Source: RGIG7213 sp045652135
GTDB lineage: Bacteria; Bacillota; Clostridia; Oscillospirales; CAG-272
Length of the DNA stretch: 27,966 nucleotides
NCBI GenBank assembly: GCA_045652135.1
Contig: JAZRTS010000029.1
Span: forward strand, 1-27,966
Direction of reading: 5' to 3'
The notes beneath the pieces were generated by a model. The model was not told the DNA's origin. It saw only the letters and a list, made by a program, of their open reading frames with translations, and made no database searches. Below are positions 14,647-22,375 of this stretch, piece after piece (position 1 is the first letter of the stretch; each line of letters begins with the position of its first letter). Position numbers and translations under genes: made by a program.

Positions 14647-15810
14647 TTATTTTAAATAGATAATATCGCTTACTTTTCTTTCACCGCTTCCGCACGGTGT
14701 GTTTATAACTTTACCCTTGTAATAAAGCGTTGTGGAACCGCCTCCGTCAAGGTTATACGCCGTTTTGCATCCGAGCTTCTGGAATTCCTTTGCAAGGTCT
14801 GTAAACGTCATACCGCCGACGGTTGTGTTGTTTGTGCGCACCGCATCAACGACGAGAATTATATAATGAAGTGTATCAAGCTGACCGATCGCCACTCTCG
14901 GTTCGCGCGCTTTTTGGCTTAAACCGGGAGTGTTGAAGCTTGACGGTATCTCGTAGTTGCTTACAAGCGTCGGACCGAAGCACCAGGATTGCAAAACGCC
15001 GTTGGATTTAAGCGTATTTGCGTTAACGCTTTTACACGGAACTGCATTCAGATCCCCGTTTTTATCGATATAGCATAGGTCCCAATCGCTCGTTGTACTG
15101 CGATGAAGCTTGCCTTCTCTGATTATAATTCCATGGTTTCGAAATCCGCAGAAGTCACCGTTTACGGCGAACGTTGCGCCGACGGATTCTGCAATTGCAG
15201 AGGTATAATGTCTGCCCGTTATCTGTCCGGATGCAAATGCAGTGTGGAGCGCTTCCGGGGAAGCGAGAATTATATCGCAGATGAAGTAATTGAGATCACC
15301 ACGCTCGACCTTTGAGAGCGTAAGACATACCTCGCCTGTCATATATCTATCTATCAGTTTCTCATCCTCGTAAAACTCGCGGAACATGGGAGGCTTGGGT
15401 CTGTCCTCGTTCGGTTGAGTTGTAGAGGGGGACGTCGTGGACGGCTTCGTGGTGTCTGAAGGTTTTGTGGTTACCGTAGGCTTGTCAGTGCCCGTAACAT
15501 TACCGTTGGTCTCTTCAAAAAGTGTGTCGCCGCCGTTCGTTTCGCCCGACGTACCATTCGTTATGTGATCTGTATTCTCAACGGGCGCATCGGTGGAGTT
15601 ATCGTTGCCCGTTCCGAACAAAGCGTCAAACATATCGGGTGACCACGTTACAGGTGTTGAAGGGCTTGTATCAGCATCGTCTATAATTGCCGACGTCAGC
15701 GTTTTTGATGATGATGAGCAAAATGCCGCAACAACGAGAATGGAAAGCAAAGAAGCTGAAAGCGAAACGGCCAACTTTGCCCCATCGTGTGAATGTTTTT
15801 TTTGTTTCAT
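14647..15810 (-). CDS. Exported phosphodiester glycosidase (NAGPA/DUF2233) family protein
   Basis: This 387-residue protein has one N-terminal TM or signal anchor (about 13-30) without a clear lipobox, then a T/S/P/N-rich linker (about 40-140) that probably spans the wall. The phosphodiester glycosidase domain fills about 155-387. Visible family features are 'FAVNGDFCGFRNHGIII', 'CFGPTLV', 'REPRVAIGQ', and 'AYNLDGGGSTTLYYKG' near the end. Members cleave GlcNAc-1-phosphate diesters or related bonds. In Gram-positive bacteria, wall teichoic acid or exopolysaccharide phosphodiesters are plausible targets, by inference. AAAGGA lies just before the ATG. Its position between MscS and a polyprenyl glycosyltransferase agrees with a surface role. 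Confidence 0.9.
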   Translation of the reverse strand: MKQKKHSHDGAKLAVSLSASLLSILVVAAFCSSSSKTLTSAIIDDADTSPSTPVTWSPDMFDALFGTGNDNSTDAPVENTDHITNGTSGETNGGDTLFEETNGNVTGTDKPTVTTKPSDTTKPSTTSPSTTQPNEDRPKPPMFREFYEDEKLIDRYMTGEVCLTLSKVERGDLNYFICDIILASPEALHTAFASGQITGRHYTSAIAESVGATFAVNGDFCGFRNHGIIIREGKLHRSTTSDWDLCYIDKNGDLNAVPCKSVNANTLKSNGVLQSWCFGPTLVSNYEIPSSFNTPGLSQKAREPRVAIGQLDTLHYIILVVDAVRTNNTTVGGMTFTDLAKEFQKLGCKTAYNLDGGGSTTLYYKGKVINTPCGSGERKVSDIIYLK

Positions 15811-15819
15811 AAATTTCCT

Positions 15820-16926
15820 TTAAGAATTCTTATCAGTATTTTCAATGTAGAGGCTTCTTGACGGGAACGCAAATCCCACACCCATACCGTTTGCAAGATT
15901 CAGTATTTCAAGATTTACCTCATCTCGTGTTTTCAGCATAACATCATAGCTCGGGGAAAGTACGTAGTATCTTATGCCGATGTTAAGTGATGAGTCGGCA
16001 TAGTCCGTAAACGTCACGATATAGTTGTCTTTTTGTATAAGCTCGTATTTTTCAAGTATCTGCTCGATACCTTTTTTGAATGTTGTTATTGTTTCCGCAG
16101 GTGTGCTGTAAAGTATACCGAGCGTCATATCGACTCTGCGTTTGGATATCGTAGTCCAGTTTACTATGTGATCGCTTGTTATTTTTGAGTTCGGAAGAAT
16201 AACAAGCGCCTGATCCGAACGTCTTATTTTCGTGGAACGAAGTCCCATTTTTTCCACTGTACCCTTGACGGAGCCTATTTCGATATAATCGCCGAGCTCA
16301 AACGGATGGTCAAAAATAACGGTAAGTGAACCGAAAAGGTTTGCCGCTGTATCCTGGGCGGCAAGTGCAAGCGCCACACCGCCGATGCTTAATCCGGCGA
16401 GCAGGCTCGTTATGTTGGAGATCCACTGTTGTAAAATCGTGATAGTACCCAGAATTACAACAATTATCTTCAGAATTACGCCTACGTAGTGAGCAGCAAG
16501 ATTGTACGGCTTTATTTGATTTTTCTCATATATTTTCTCTATAATGAACTTAGCATATCCGCTGAGTCCGTAAAGAACTGAAAAAAAGCTTAAAAGTGCA
16601 AGGCTTGTTACGGTTTTTGTGCAAATGATCCTCAAGCCTTCGGGAGGTGAGATTATATATGTGCAAAGTAAAAGCGCGCCTGTTATAAGCAAAATACGAA
16701 GCGGGGGAAGAATTATACTGTCAAACGCCTTTACACGTTCGTCAAAATCTTCTTTTTCCTTCATTATTCGCTTGACGATTCGTTTTGCGACGGCAGACAA
16801 AATAAATTTCAGTGCCATAAAAAGTATGACGATTACAATGCATATTATTATCCTGATAAGATATTTATCGCAAAATGCGTCAAAATTCGCAGGAAGATCA
16901 TTAAAAAAATCCGTTATATATTTCAT
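15820..16926 (-). CDS. MscS-family mechanosensitive channel
   Basis: This protein of about 368 residues has four predicted TM helices (about 23-46, 74-94, 101-122, 147-168) followed by the MscS pore helix and beta domain. The signature 'SIGGVALALAAQDTAANLFG' gives the glycine/alanine-packed TM3. 'FDHPFELGDYIEIG' and 'GTVEKMGLRSTKIR' follow as in the family. It forms a membrane pore that opens under hypo-osmotic stress. The ATG follows the recG TAA with no gap, and a purine-rich AAGAGAGAA tract in the end of recG serves as ribosome site, so translation is likely coupled. The C-terminus is short and basic, with no extra regulatory domain. Confidence 0.93.
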   Translation of the reverse strand: MKYITDFFNDLPANFDAFCDKYLIRIIICIVIVILFMALKFILSAVAKRIVKRIMKEKEDFDERVKAFDSIILPPLRILLITGALLLCTYIISPPEGLRIICTKTVTSLALLSFFSVLYGLSGYAKFIIEKIYEKNQIKPYNLAAHYVGVILKIIVVILGTITILQQWISNITSLLAGLSIGGVALALAAQDTAANLFGSLTVIFDHPFELGDYIEIGSVKGTVEKMGLRSTKIRRSDQALVILPNSKITSDHIVNWTTISKRRVDMTLGILYSTPAETITTFKKGIEQILEKYELIQKDNYIVTFTDYADSSLNIGIRYYVLSPSYDVMLKTRDEVNLEILNLANGMGVGFAFPSRSLYIENTDKNS

Positions 16927-18996
16927 TTAAAATTCTCTCTTTTCAAGTTGGTGGTGTGTTTTTGCCGATTCAAATGCGGAGTAAAGGACTTTGACATCGT
17001 CGAGTGAATCAGCGAGACTCAATTTTATCTGTCCGTGCTGACGTATTGCACCGGAACGTGTTTTTATAAAGTCGCCCGGACCTCTCATTTTCAGATCGTG
17101 TTCAGCTATAATAAATCCGCTGTTTGTTTCTTTCATTATTTCAAGGCGTGATGCGGCCGTTTTTGAAGCTGACGAAGAAACCAGAATGCAGTAGGATTTT
17201 CTGCTGCTTCGTCCGACGCGTCCGCGAAGCTGGTGAAGCTGCGACAGACCGAAGCTTTCGGCATTTTCCACAACGATCATCGTTGCATTGGGAACGTTGA
17301 CGCCGACTTCGATAACCGTGGTTGAAACGAGGATATCCGTCTTTCCTTCCTCAAAGCTTTTCATTATTCTTGCTTTGTCGGTTCCTTTCATCTTGCCGTG
17401 GATACATCCGACGGTATACTGCGGAAAAACGTTATTTTGAAGGTGTTCGGCATATTCAACGGCTGTTTTTTTGTCTATTGATGCCTCGGAAATGTATTTA
17501 CTTGCCGTTTCGGGACTTTCAAGGGCTTCTATCGGAAGCTCTTCGATGCACCGTTCCTCAACCGCAGGACACACTACGTATATCTGGTGACCTACGGCAA
17601 TTTCTTTTCTCATAAATTCGTTTATTCTTGCGCGGTAGTCCTCATCAACGACGTATGTGCTGACTTCTTTTCTGCCGGGCGGCATAGTGTCGATAACTGA
17701 TACGTCAAGATCCCCGAACATTACCATTGCAAGCGTTCTGGGTATCGGAGTCGCGCTCATAACAAGCATATTGACACCCTCGCCTTTTGTTAAAAGTATT
17801 TCTCTTTGAGCAACACCGAAGCGGTGCTGTTCGTCACAGATAACGAGACCGAGTTTTGGGAATTCCACGTGATCGGTCAGAAGCGCGTGTGTACCGACGA
17901 TTATCTGTGCCGTACCGGTTCGGATGGCTTCATACGCTCGATCCTTTTCGGATTTCACCATATCCCCTACTAAAATAGTCACGTTTATACCCAAGGGGGC
18001 GAAAAAGTTGTAAAGGTCGCTGAAATGCTGGCGAGCGAGAATCTCGGTCGGCACAAGAAGCGCCGTCTGGTATCCGCTTACAGCGGAAATGTAAGCCGCG
18101 CCTGCGGCACATATCGTCTTGCCGGAGCCTACGTCGCCTGAAACGAGCCTGCGCATTGGTATGCGTTTTTCGCTCGTCATATCCTTATAAATTTCATTCA
18201 GAGTGCGTTTTTGCGCATCCGTCAGCTCAAAGCGGAGAGAATTTTTGAAATCGGTCATATCGCATCCCGTCATGTCCGGGGATGTGCCGAGTTGAGATGT
18301 ATCTTTTCTTTCGTAAATACTTTGAGCGAACAGATAAAGCTCTTCGAAAATTATTCTTCGCTTTGCTTCATTGAGAAGTAAAAAGCTCTCCGGTGTATGG
18401 ATATATGTCAAGGCGTCGCGTCTTGACATAAGCTTATTCTCTTTGATCACGTCGTCGGGAAGATTTTCTTCGATAAAATCACCTCCTGCAGACATTACCG
18501 TTTTGATGAGGTGAAATATTTGTGCTGTTGACATTCCCTCGGTAGCAGGATAAACGGGATGAAGCGGAAGAAGCTGAATGCCTGCCTCACACGCTTCCAT
18601 TACGGGGTTAACTATTTCAAACTGTTTTCCGAATTTTACTATCTTTCCGTAAGCTCTGTAAACCGAGCCTGTTTTATATGATGACCGCAGATAATTCTGA
18701 TTAAAAAACGTAAGCGTGCATTTTGCCGTTTCGTCGTACGTTATAAACTTAATCAGAGACATATTGTTTTTCGTGCGCGATATCGTCGGCGGCGCGGCTA
18801 TTTTCAGTATAAACGATGCCGTTTCGCCGTCCTGCGCCGATAAAAGCGTTTTGACGTTGCCTCTGTATTGATATGCCCTCGGAAAATGGTACAAAAGCTC
18901 GCCGACGGTCGTGATGCCGAGCTTCGAAAGAACTTTTGCCCTTGAATCGCCTATTCCCGAAAGATCCTTTATATTTGTTGAAAGAGAAAGTGCCAT
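16927..18996 (-). CDS. recG: ATP-dependent DNA helicase RecG
   Basis: This 689-residue protein is full length for RecG, which reverses stalled replication forks and branch-migrates Holliday junctions. The wedge/OB domain occupies about 1-225. The helicase core has Walker A 'GDVGSGKT' (287-294), 'GTHALL', Walker B 'CDEQHRFG' (DEQH at 388-391), 'MSATPIPRT' and the C-terminal 'LHQLRGRVGRS'. 'FIKTRSGAIRQHG' near the end matches the RecG C-terminal region, though most RecG proteins read GxxQSG there. The gene lies in a long co-directional series. The upstream neighbour ends 22 nt before its ATG, where AGGT is the only weak ribosome site. Confidence 0.96.
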   Translation of the reverse strand: MALSLSTNIKDLSGIGDSRAKVLSKLGITTVGELLYHFPRAYQYRGNVKTLLSAQDGETASFILKIAAPPTISRTKNNMSLIKFITYDETAKCTLTFFNQNYLRSSYKTGSVYRAYGKIVKFGKQFEIVNPVMEACEAGIQLLPLHPVYPATEGMSTAQIFHLIKTVMSAGGDFIEENLPDDVIKENKLMSRRDALTYIHTPESFLLLNEAKRRIIFEELYLFAQSIYERKDTSQLGTSPDMTGCDMTDFKNSLRFELTDAQKRTLNEIYKDMTSEKRIPMRRLVSGDVGSGKTICAAGAAYISAVSGYQTALLVPTEILARQHFSDLYNFFAPLGINVTILVGDMVKSEKDRAYEAIRTGTAQIIVGTHALLTDHVEFPKLGLVICDEQHRFGVAQREILLTKGEGVNMLVMSATPIPRTLAMVMFGDLDVSVIDTMPPGRKEVSTYVVDEDYRARINEFMRKEIAVGHQIYVVCPAVEERCIEELPIEALESPETASKYISEASIDKKTAVEYAEHLQNNVFPQYTVGCIHGKMKGTDKARIMKSFEEGKTDILVSTTVIEVGVNVPNATMIVVENAESFGLSQLHQLRGRVGRSSRKSYCILVSSSASKTAASRLEIMKETNSGFIIAEHDLKMRGPGDFIKTRSGAIRQHGQIKLSLADSLDDVKVLYSAFESAKTHHQLEKREF

Positions 18997-19018
18997 TAAA
19001 TTACCTACCGAAATCTAT

Positions 19019-19564
19019 CTACAATAATTTATCTATACCGAGCTGCTTGCGCAGTTTCAGCTTATATAACGTTATAACGAGTCGGAGCATCGTGTCAAAC
19101 ATCAAAAATGCAATGTTTCCTAAAATGAGCATTACCGCCTTGTAAACCGAGGTGTCCATATCTCCCTCGGCTTCAAGACCGAGCAGGGAAATACATATTT
19201 TATAAATGACGATAAAGCTTACATTGAATGTAATAAATTTCAAAAGCCATGCAACAATGGGATTAAACCGTTCAAAAAGCGCCTTCGCCATCGGATACCA
19301 GCCTAAAAACAAAGCGTATACAACGGCTGAAAATTTTTGCGGAAGTATTATAAGTGCAATAAGGGAAACAACGCTGTACATTATAAACGGATATTTACCG
19401 CCTATTTCAAGTACCGCAAATATCATAACAAATACTGTTATGGCGGCAAGCGTCAGGTCGATAACGCTGAATATCGATGAAAAGTAGAGTATTACGACCT
19501 GGAGAGAAGATAAAACACCGCAAAGTGCAAGCTTTTTTGTGTTTGAAAGCTTCTTTTGTGCCAT
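19019..19564 (-). CDS. Integral membrane protein, ECF S-component-like in layout
   Basis: This 181-residue protein has five or six hydrophobic segments and short loops. It begins with a basic N-terminus and 'KKLALCGVLSSLQVVILYF', and has a charged middle loop 'YPMAKALFERFN'. The size, start pattern and number of TM helices resemble substrate-binding S components of energy-coupling factor transporters or the YybS-type membrane proteins. I see no diagnostic substrate motif, so the family call is tentative. The gene sits 12 nt after the J-domain protein and 22 nt before recG. It has no nearby EcfA or EcfT genes. Confidence 0.7.
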   Translation of the reverse strand: MAQKKLSNTKKLALCGVLSSLQVVILYFSSIFSVIDLTLAAITVFVMIFAVLEIGGKYPFIMYSVVSLIALIILPQKFSAVVYALFLGWYPMAKALFERFNPIVAWLLKFITFNVSFIVIYKICISLLGLEAEGDMDTSVYKAVMLILGNIAFLMFDTMLRLVITLYKLKLRKQLGIDKLL

Positions 19565-19576
19565 TTTACTTACCCG

Positions 19577-20179
19577 TCAGCATCCGCCGCCGCAGCAGTT
19601 GCAAAGACAGTTTGCACACATAAGCGTGGTGCAAAGGTCGCAAGCGCAGCAAGCGTTATCAATGTTAGCCGTTGTATAAGGAGAGCTTGCCGAACGGGCT
19701 CTTGATTGCATCATATCAAGCGCACGGCGGTATTCTTCGTTTGAAGGGTCCATATCGCACGCTGTCTGTAAAGACGATTCGGCATCGAAATACCAGCCTC
19801 GGCTGTAGTACACGGTACCTTTAAGAAAATGCCATTCGGCAGTCCGTTCATTTAAAGGTATTGAATCAAGCAGAAGGTCAGCTTCCGAAAAGCGTCGAGA
19901 TGAGATGTAAACGCGTATGGTATGGTATATTCCTGTGCTGTTTGATGAGCCTGATGTGCCGCCAAAACCGCCAAAGTCTGCCTTGCCGCTTTTCATTTTT
20001 TGTATGCGGTCGTAAGCATCGTTTATTTCCTTCATTTTTTCCTCAGCCTGCGCTTTAAGCGGGCTGTCGGCGAAGTTGTCCGGGTGATACTTTTTTGCAA
20101 GGCTTCTGTATGCCTTTTTTATTTCATCGTCCGAGGCATCACGGCTGACACCGAGGACGGAATAAGGATCTCTGTTCAT
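19577..20179 (-). CDS. J-domain protein with TPR-like region and cysteine-rich C-terminal tail
   Basis: This 200-residue protein begins with a complete J domain (about 4-62) that includes 'YHPDNF' (HPD at 32-34), the loop that stimulates DnaK ATPase. A Ser/Gly-rich joint (about 68-82) leads to helical, TPR-like repeats (about 88-160). The last 24 residues contain ten cysteines, as a CC-x-C-xx-C start and a CC-GGG-C end. This is not the DnaJ zinc-finger pattern (CxxCxGxG). The tail could bind metal, form a cluster or be acylated. Its ATG shares one base with the TAA of the DUF5685 gene (TAATG), and AAAGGAAA lies just upstream. The pair is probably functionally linked. Confidence 0.88.
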   Translation of the reverse strand: MNRDPYSVLGVSRDASDDEIKKAYRSLAKKYHPDNFADSPLKAQAEEKMKEINDAYDRIQKMKSGKADFGGFGGTSGSSNSTGIYHTIRVYISSRRFSEADLLLDSIPLNERTAEWHFLKGTVYYSRGWYFDAESSLQTACDMDPSNEEYRRALDMMQSRARSASSPYTTANIDNACCACDLCTTLMCANCLCNCCGGGC

Positions 20180-21036
20180 TATATTTCCTTTCGGGGATGT
20201 GCTTGCTTTTCTGTTATTGTTTTTGCCGTGTGTACAAGTCCGAGTTGCGCAATGTTTTCACATATTGCGCCGCACATACCGTGTGTCAGTAAAGCACAAG
20301 CGCTGTAAACGTGCGATGATTCTGTGCAAAGCGCACGGTAAAGGCGTTCTGAGGCTTTGTTTATATCGGTATCTAATGCGATAAAAGGATTGTACTCACC
20401 GTTTTTTTTGTCTTTTTCATAATCGGATACGGCATCTGCTATGTAAATAAATCGGCCTGTGTGATAACCCGCTTCATAGGCTGTCAAGCGTTTTTGTTCG
20501 TCATCGATGCCGTATGAGGCTATTTTTCCGAGCAGCTTTCCGAATACATCGGCAACTCTGTCAACGGACGGAGTGTTTTCTTCTTCAAGTCTTTCAATTT
20601 GTGAAAGATGTTCTGATATTTCCTTTTCAATTTCGGGAAGCGGCTTCGCTTTTTTCTTTATCCGCTTTGCGAATGGGTAAATGAGATATGCGGCGATTTT
20701 TTTAAATCCCTTTGAGTCTTTCAAATCGTCAAGCACGTTGTAATATATGAGATATGACGAAACAGCGGCTGTATATTCAAGCTGTTCGGTCGATACGACT
20801 GACGGCCTTTTTTTGAAAAAGCAAACGGGACACCGCTTCTTTTCTATATCAAGCTTTTCTTCAAACAATGATATGCGCAGTAAAGCCAAAAAAACTGAAT
20901 CGTAGCTGAGCGCAAGACGCGAAAGTCGCGATGTGCTTTTGCCCATGCAACGGCATAAGCCGCAGTAGACAGCACCGTAAAGCTCATTTTCCTTTACTTT
21001 AAGTTCGGGTGTGTACGGTTTAATAAATCCAAACAT
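20179..21036 (-). CDS. DUF5685 family protein
   Basis: This 285-residue protein of unknown function starts with the family-typical 'MFGFIKPYTPELKVKENELY' followed by 'CGLCRC' (Cys25, 28 and 30). A second pair 'CPVC' lies at 69-72. The rest is almost all helical. Two acidic motifs stand out: 'DDLKD' at 103-107 and D-x3-D-x3-D-x3-G at 201-213 ending in Y-N-P. They are about 100 residues apart, as in class I isoprenoid synthases, but the overall family is not annotated as such to my knowledge. The cysteine pairs suggest metal or cluster binding. The gene starts 3 nt after the permease stop with no clear ribosome site, so it is probably translationally coupled, and it overlaps the J-domain gene by one base. 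Confidence 0.82.
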   Translation of the reverse strand: MFGFIKPYTPELKVKENELYGAVYCGLCRCMGKSTSRLSRLALSYDSVFLALLRISLFEEKLDIEKKRCPVCFFKKRPSVVSTEQLEYTAAVSSYLIYYNVLDDLKDSKGFKKIAAYLIYPFAKRIKKKAKPLPEIEKEISEHLSQIERLEEENTPSVDRVADVFGKLLGKIASYGIDDEQKRLTAYEAGYHTGRFIYIADAVSDYEKDKKNGEYNPFIALDTDINKASERLYRALCTESSHVYSACALLTHGMCGAICENIAQLGLVHTAKTITEKQAHPRKEI

Positions 21037-21039
21037 ATT

Positions 21040-21939
21040 TTATGCAAACAAAAACTGAAGTATTTCACCGAATACGATCGAAAACAAAAGTGTATACAAA
21101 ACTATCATAACAGCTTCTTTTTTGCTCTTGTTTGTTTTGAAAAGAGTTATGTATCCGATACCCGCACCAGTTGAAAGTCCTGCAACAACTGCACCGAAGC
21201 CTACGGCCTGCGACAAGTACAGCTCCGTTATGATGACGGAAATTGCACAGTTCGGTATAAGACCGATGATGGCGGCAAATATCGGCTGCAGATAATAACT
21301 TTCGCTCAAAAAGGCAGATATGGCATCTTCTCCTATGACCTCGGTCAGAATGGCGAATATTACCGTGACTATGTAAATATAGAAGAATATCAAAAGCGTT
21401 CTTTTGATGGCTGAAACGAATATATTCTCGCCGCATTCGTTTTCACAGTGATGGTCTTCAAGATTTTTTATATCTTCGCAGTTTCCGCATTCGCCGTGGC
21501 TGTTGTGATCGTGCGGTATATGCTCGTGCTTGTGACGGCGATGGGAAAAGATAAAATCAAACAGATATCCTGCAAAGACAGCCGCCGCAATTTTTGAAAG
21601 CAAAAGAGGGAAAACAGCCGATATCTTGTCGGGATGCGATAAAATAACAGGGAGTGCCTCGTCCGAGGTTGAAACGAATACCGCAATAAGCGCACCTGCG
21701 CTTATCATTCCCGAGGAAAAAAGGTGAGATGACAAAACACCCATTCCGCACTGCGGAATACAGCCGACAACGGCACCGCCGAGCGGGCCTATCTTTTCGC
21801 TTGACAATGCTTTTGCAAGCTTTATTTCGGAGCGATGCTCCAAAAATTCAAGCAAAAAGTATGCCGCAAACAAGAACGGCAATGCTATAAGCGAATCTTT
21901 CAAAGAGTGAACTAACGAATGTACTATGATTTCCGACAT
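21040..21939 (-). CDS. ArsP_2-like 10TM permease (putative manganese/heavy-metal exporter)
   Basis: This 299-residue membrane protein matches the ArsP_2 (10TM heavy-metal exporter, also called putative manganese transporter) family. It is built from two similar halves, marked by 'GAVVGCIPQCGMG' and 'AAIIGLIPNCAISV', each with a proline and cysteine in a re-entrant or TM segment. Between the halves lies a long cytoplasmic or external loop (about 131-175) with many His, Cys, Asp and Glu residues, such as 'HRRHKHEHIPHDH' and 'CGNCED', a probable metal-sensing or metal-buffering loop. An acidic/serine patch 'STSDEALPV' in the first half is also typical. It is first in the long minus-strand series. 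No yybP-ykoY riboswitch is seen in its leader of about 25 nt. Confidence 0.85.
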   Translation of the reverse strand: MSEIIVHSLVHSLKDSLIALPFLFAAYFLLEFLEHRSEIKLAKALSSEKIGPLGGAVVGCIPQCGMGVLSSHLFSSGMISAGALIAVFVSTSDEALPVILSHPDKISAVFPLLLSKIAAAVFAGYLFDFIFSHRRHKHEHIPHDHNSHGECGNCEDIKNLEDHHCENECGENIFVSAIKRTLLIFFYIYIVTVIFAILTEVIGEDAISAFLSESYYLQPIFAAIIGLIPNCAISVIITELYLSQAVGFGAVVAGLSTGAGIGYITLFKTNKSKKEAVMIVLYTLLFSIVFGEILQFLFA

Positions 21940-21970
21940 ATTTATACCTGACTATGCAATAATAATACGC

Positions 21971-21979
21971 ATTTTAACA
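21971..21979 (-). promoter_or_regulatory. Candidate extended -10 promoter of the long permease-to-lgt-like series
   Basis: The minus strand reads TGTTAAAAT (21979-21971), an extended -10 with hexamer TAAAAT. The surrounding sequence is very AT-rich and offers no clear -35 at 16-18 bp (TTGTAA lies 21 bp away). Initiation near 21964 would leave a leader of about 25 nt. Confidence 0.4.
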
Positions 21980-22058
21980 TATAATTTTAAATTATAATTA
22001 CAAAATATGAGAATAATCTAAGAACTAAAAAAATATTTGCATAAAATTAAAAAAATAC

Positions 22059-22087
22059 TTGATTTTTTAATATGTTTATGTTAGAGT
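22059..22087 (+). promoter_or_regulatory. Promoter of the T-box-pheST operon
   Basis: TTGATT (22059-22064), a 17-bp spacer and TAGAGT (22082-22087), with TG one base before the -10 (22079-22080). Initiation near 22094 places the whole T-box in the leader. Confidence 0.65.
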
Positions 22088-22094
22088 ATAAAGG

Positions 22095-22339
22095 TAAATG
22101 TCGGCAGGGTAGGCTTACCGCTATACGATTTCAGAGAGCTGTGGGTGCTGTGATACAGTATCGTGTGCGTGCTTTGCATTTCCCCCTGCGGTCAGAATTT
22201 CTGACAGACAGCCGTGGTGAAATAACAGTAGTCACGGACGGATAGCACCGTTATAGCTGATGAGTGTCCCGTTTTAACGGGAAATTAGGGTGGTACCGCG
22301 GAGTATTCGGCTTCGTCCCTTTTGGGGCGGGGCTTTTTT
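22095..22339 (+). promoter_or_regulatory. T-box leader, Phe-specific, controlling pheST
   Basis: Stem I is closed by GCAGGG/CCCTGC and carries the conserved AGAGAGCTGTGGGTGCTG stretch (22132-22150). The best specifier codon is TTC (22180-22182) on the 3' side near the base of Stem I, reading tRNA-Phe(GAA). The T-box sequence TTAGGGTGGTACCGCGG lies at 22285-22301, and its TGGT can pair with an ACCA tRNA end. The alternative terminator follows. Uncharged tRNA-Phe should favour readthrough into pheS. Confidence 0.93.
22310..22339 (+). terminator. T-box-controlled terminator
   Basis: A 9-bp stem with three G-U pairs (22310-22318 with 22325-22333) is followed by six T residues (22334-22339). It lies directly after the T-box sequence and is the regulated attenuator ahead of pheS. 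Confidence 0.85.
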
Positions 22340-22375
22340 CGTCCCCAAAAACAAATTTAAGAAAAGGAATTCAGT

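Noticed and set aside
21940..21976. Manganese (yybP-ykoY) riboswitch ahead of the permease
   Set aside because: The predicted leader is only about 25 nt and the upstream AT-rich DNA shows none of the conserved riboswitch core.
22192..22206. Alternative T-box specifier within CAGAATTTCTGAC
   Set aside because: These bases form their own small hairpin (GTCAGA/TCTGAC) after Stem I closes, so they are not in the specifier bulge. TTC at 22180-22182 fits better.
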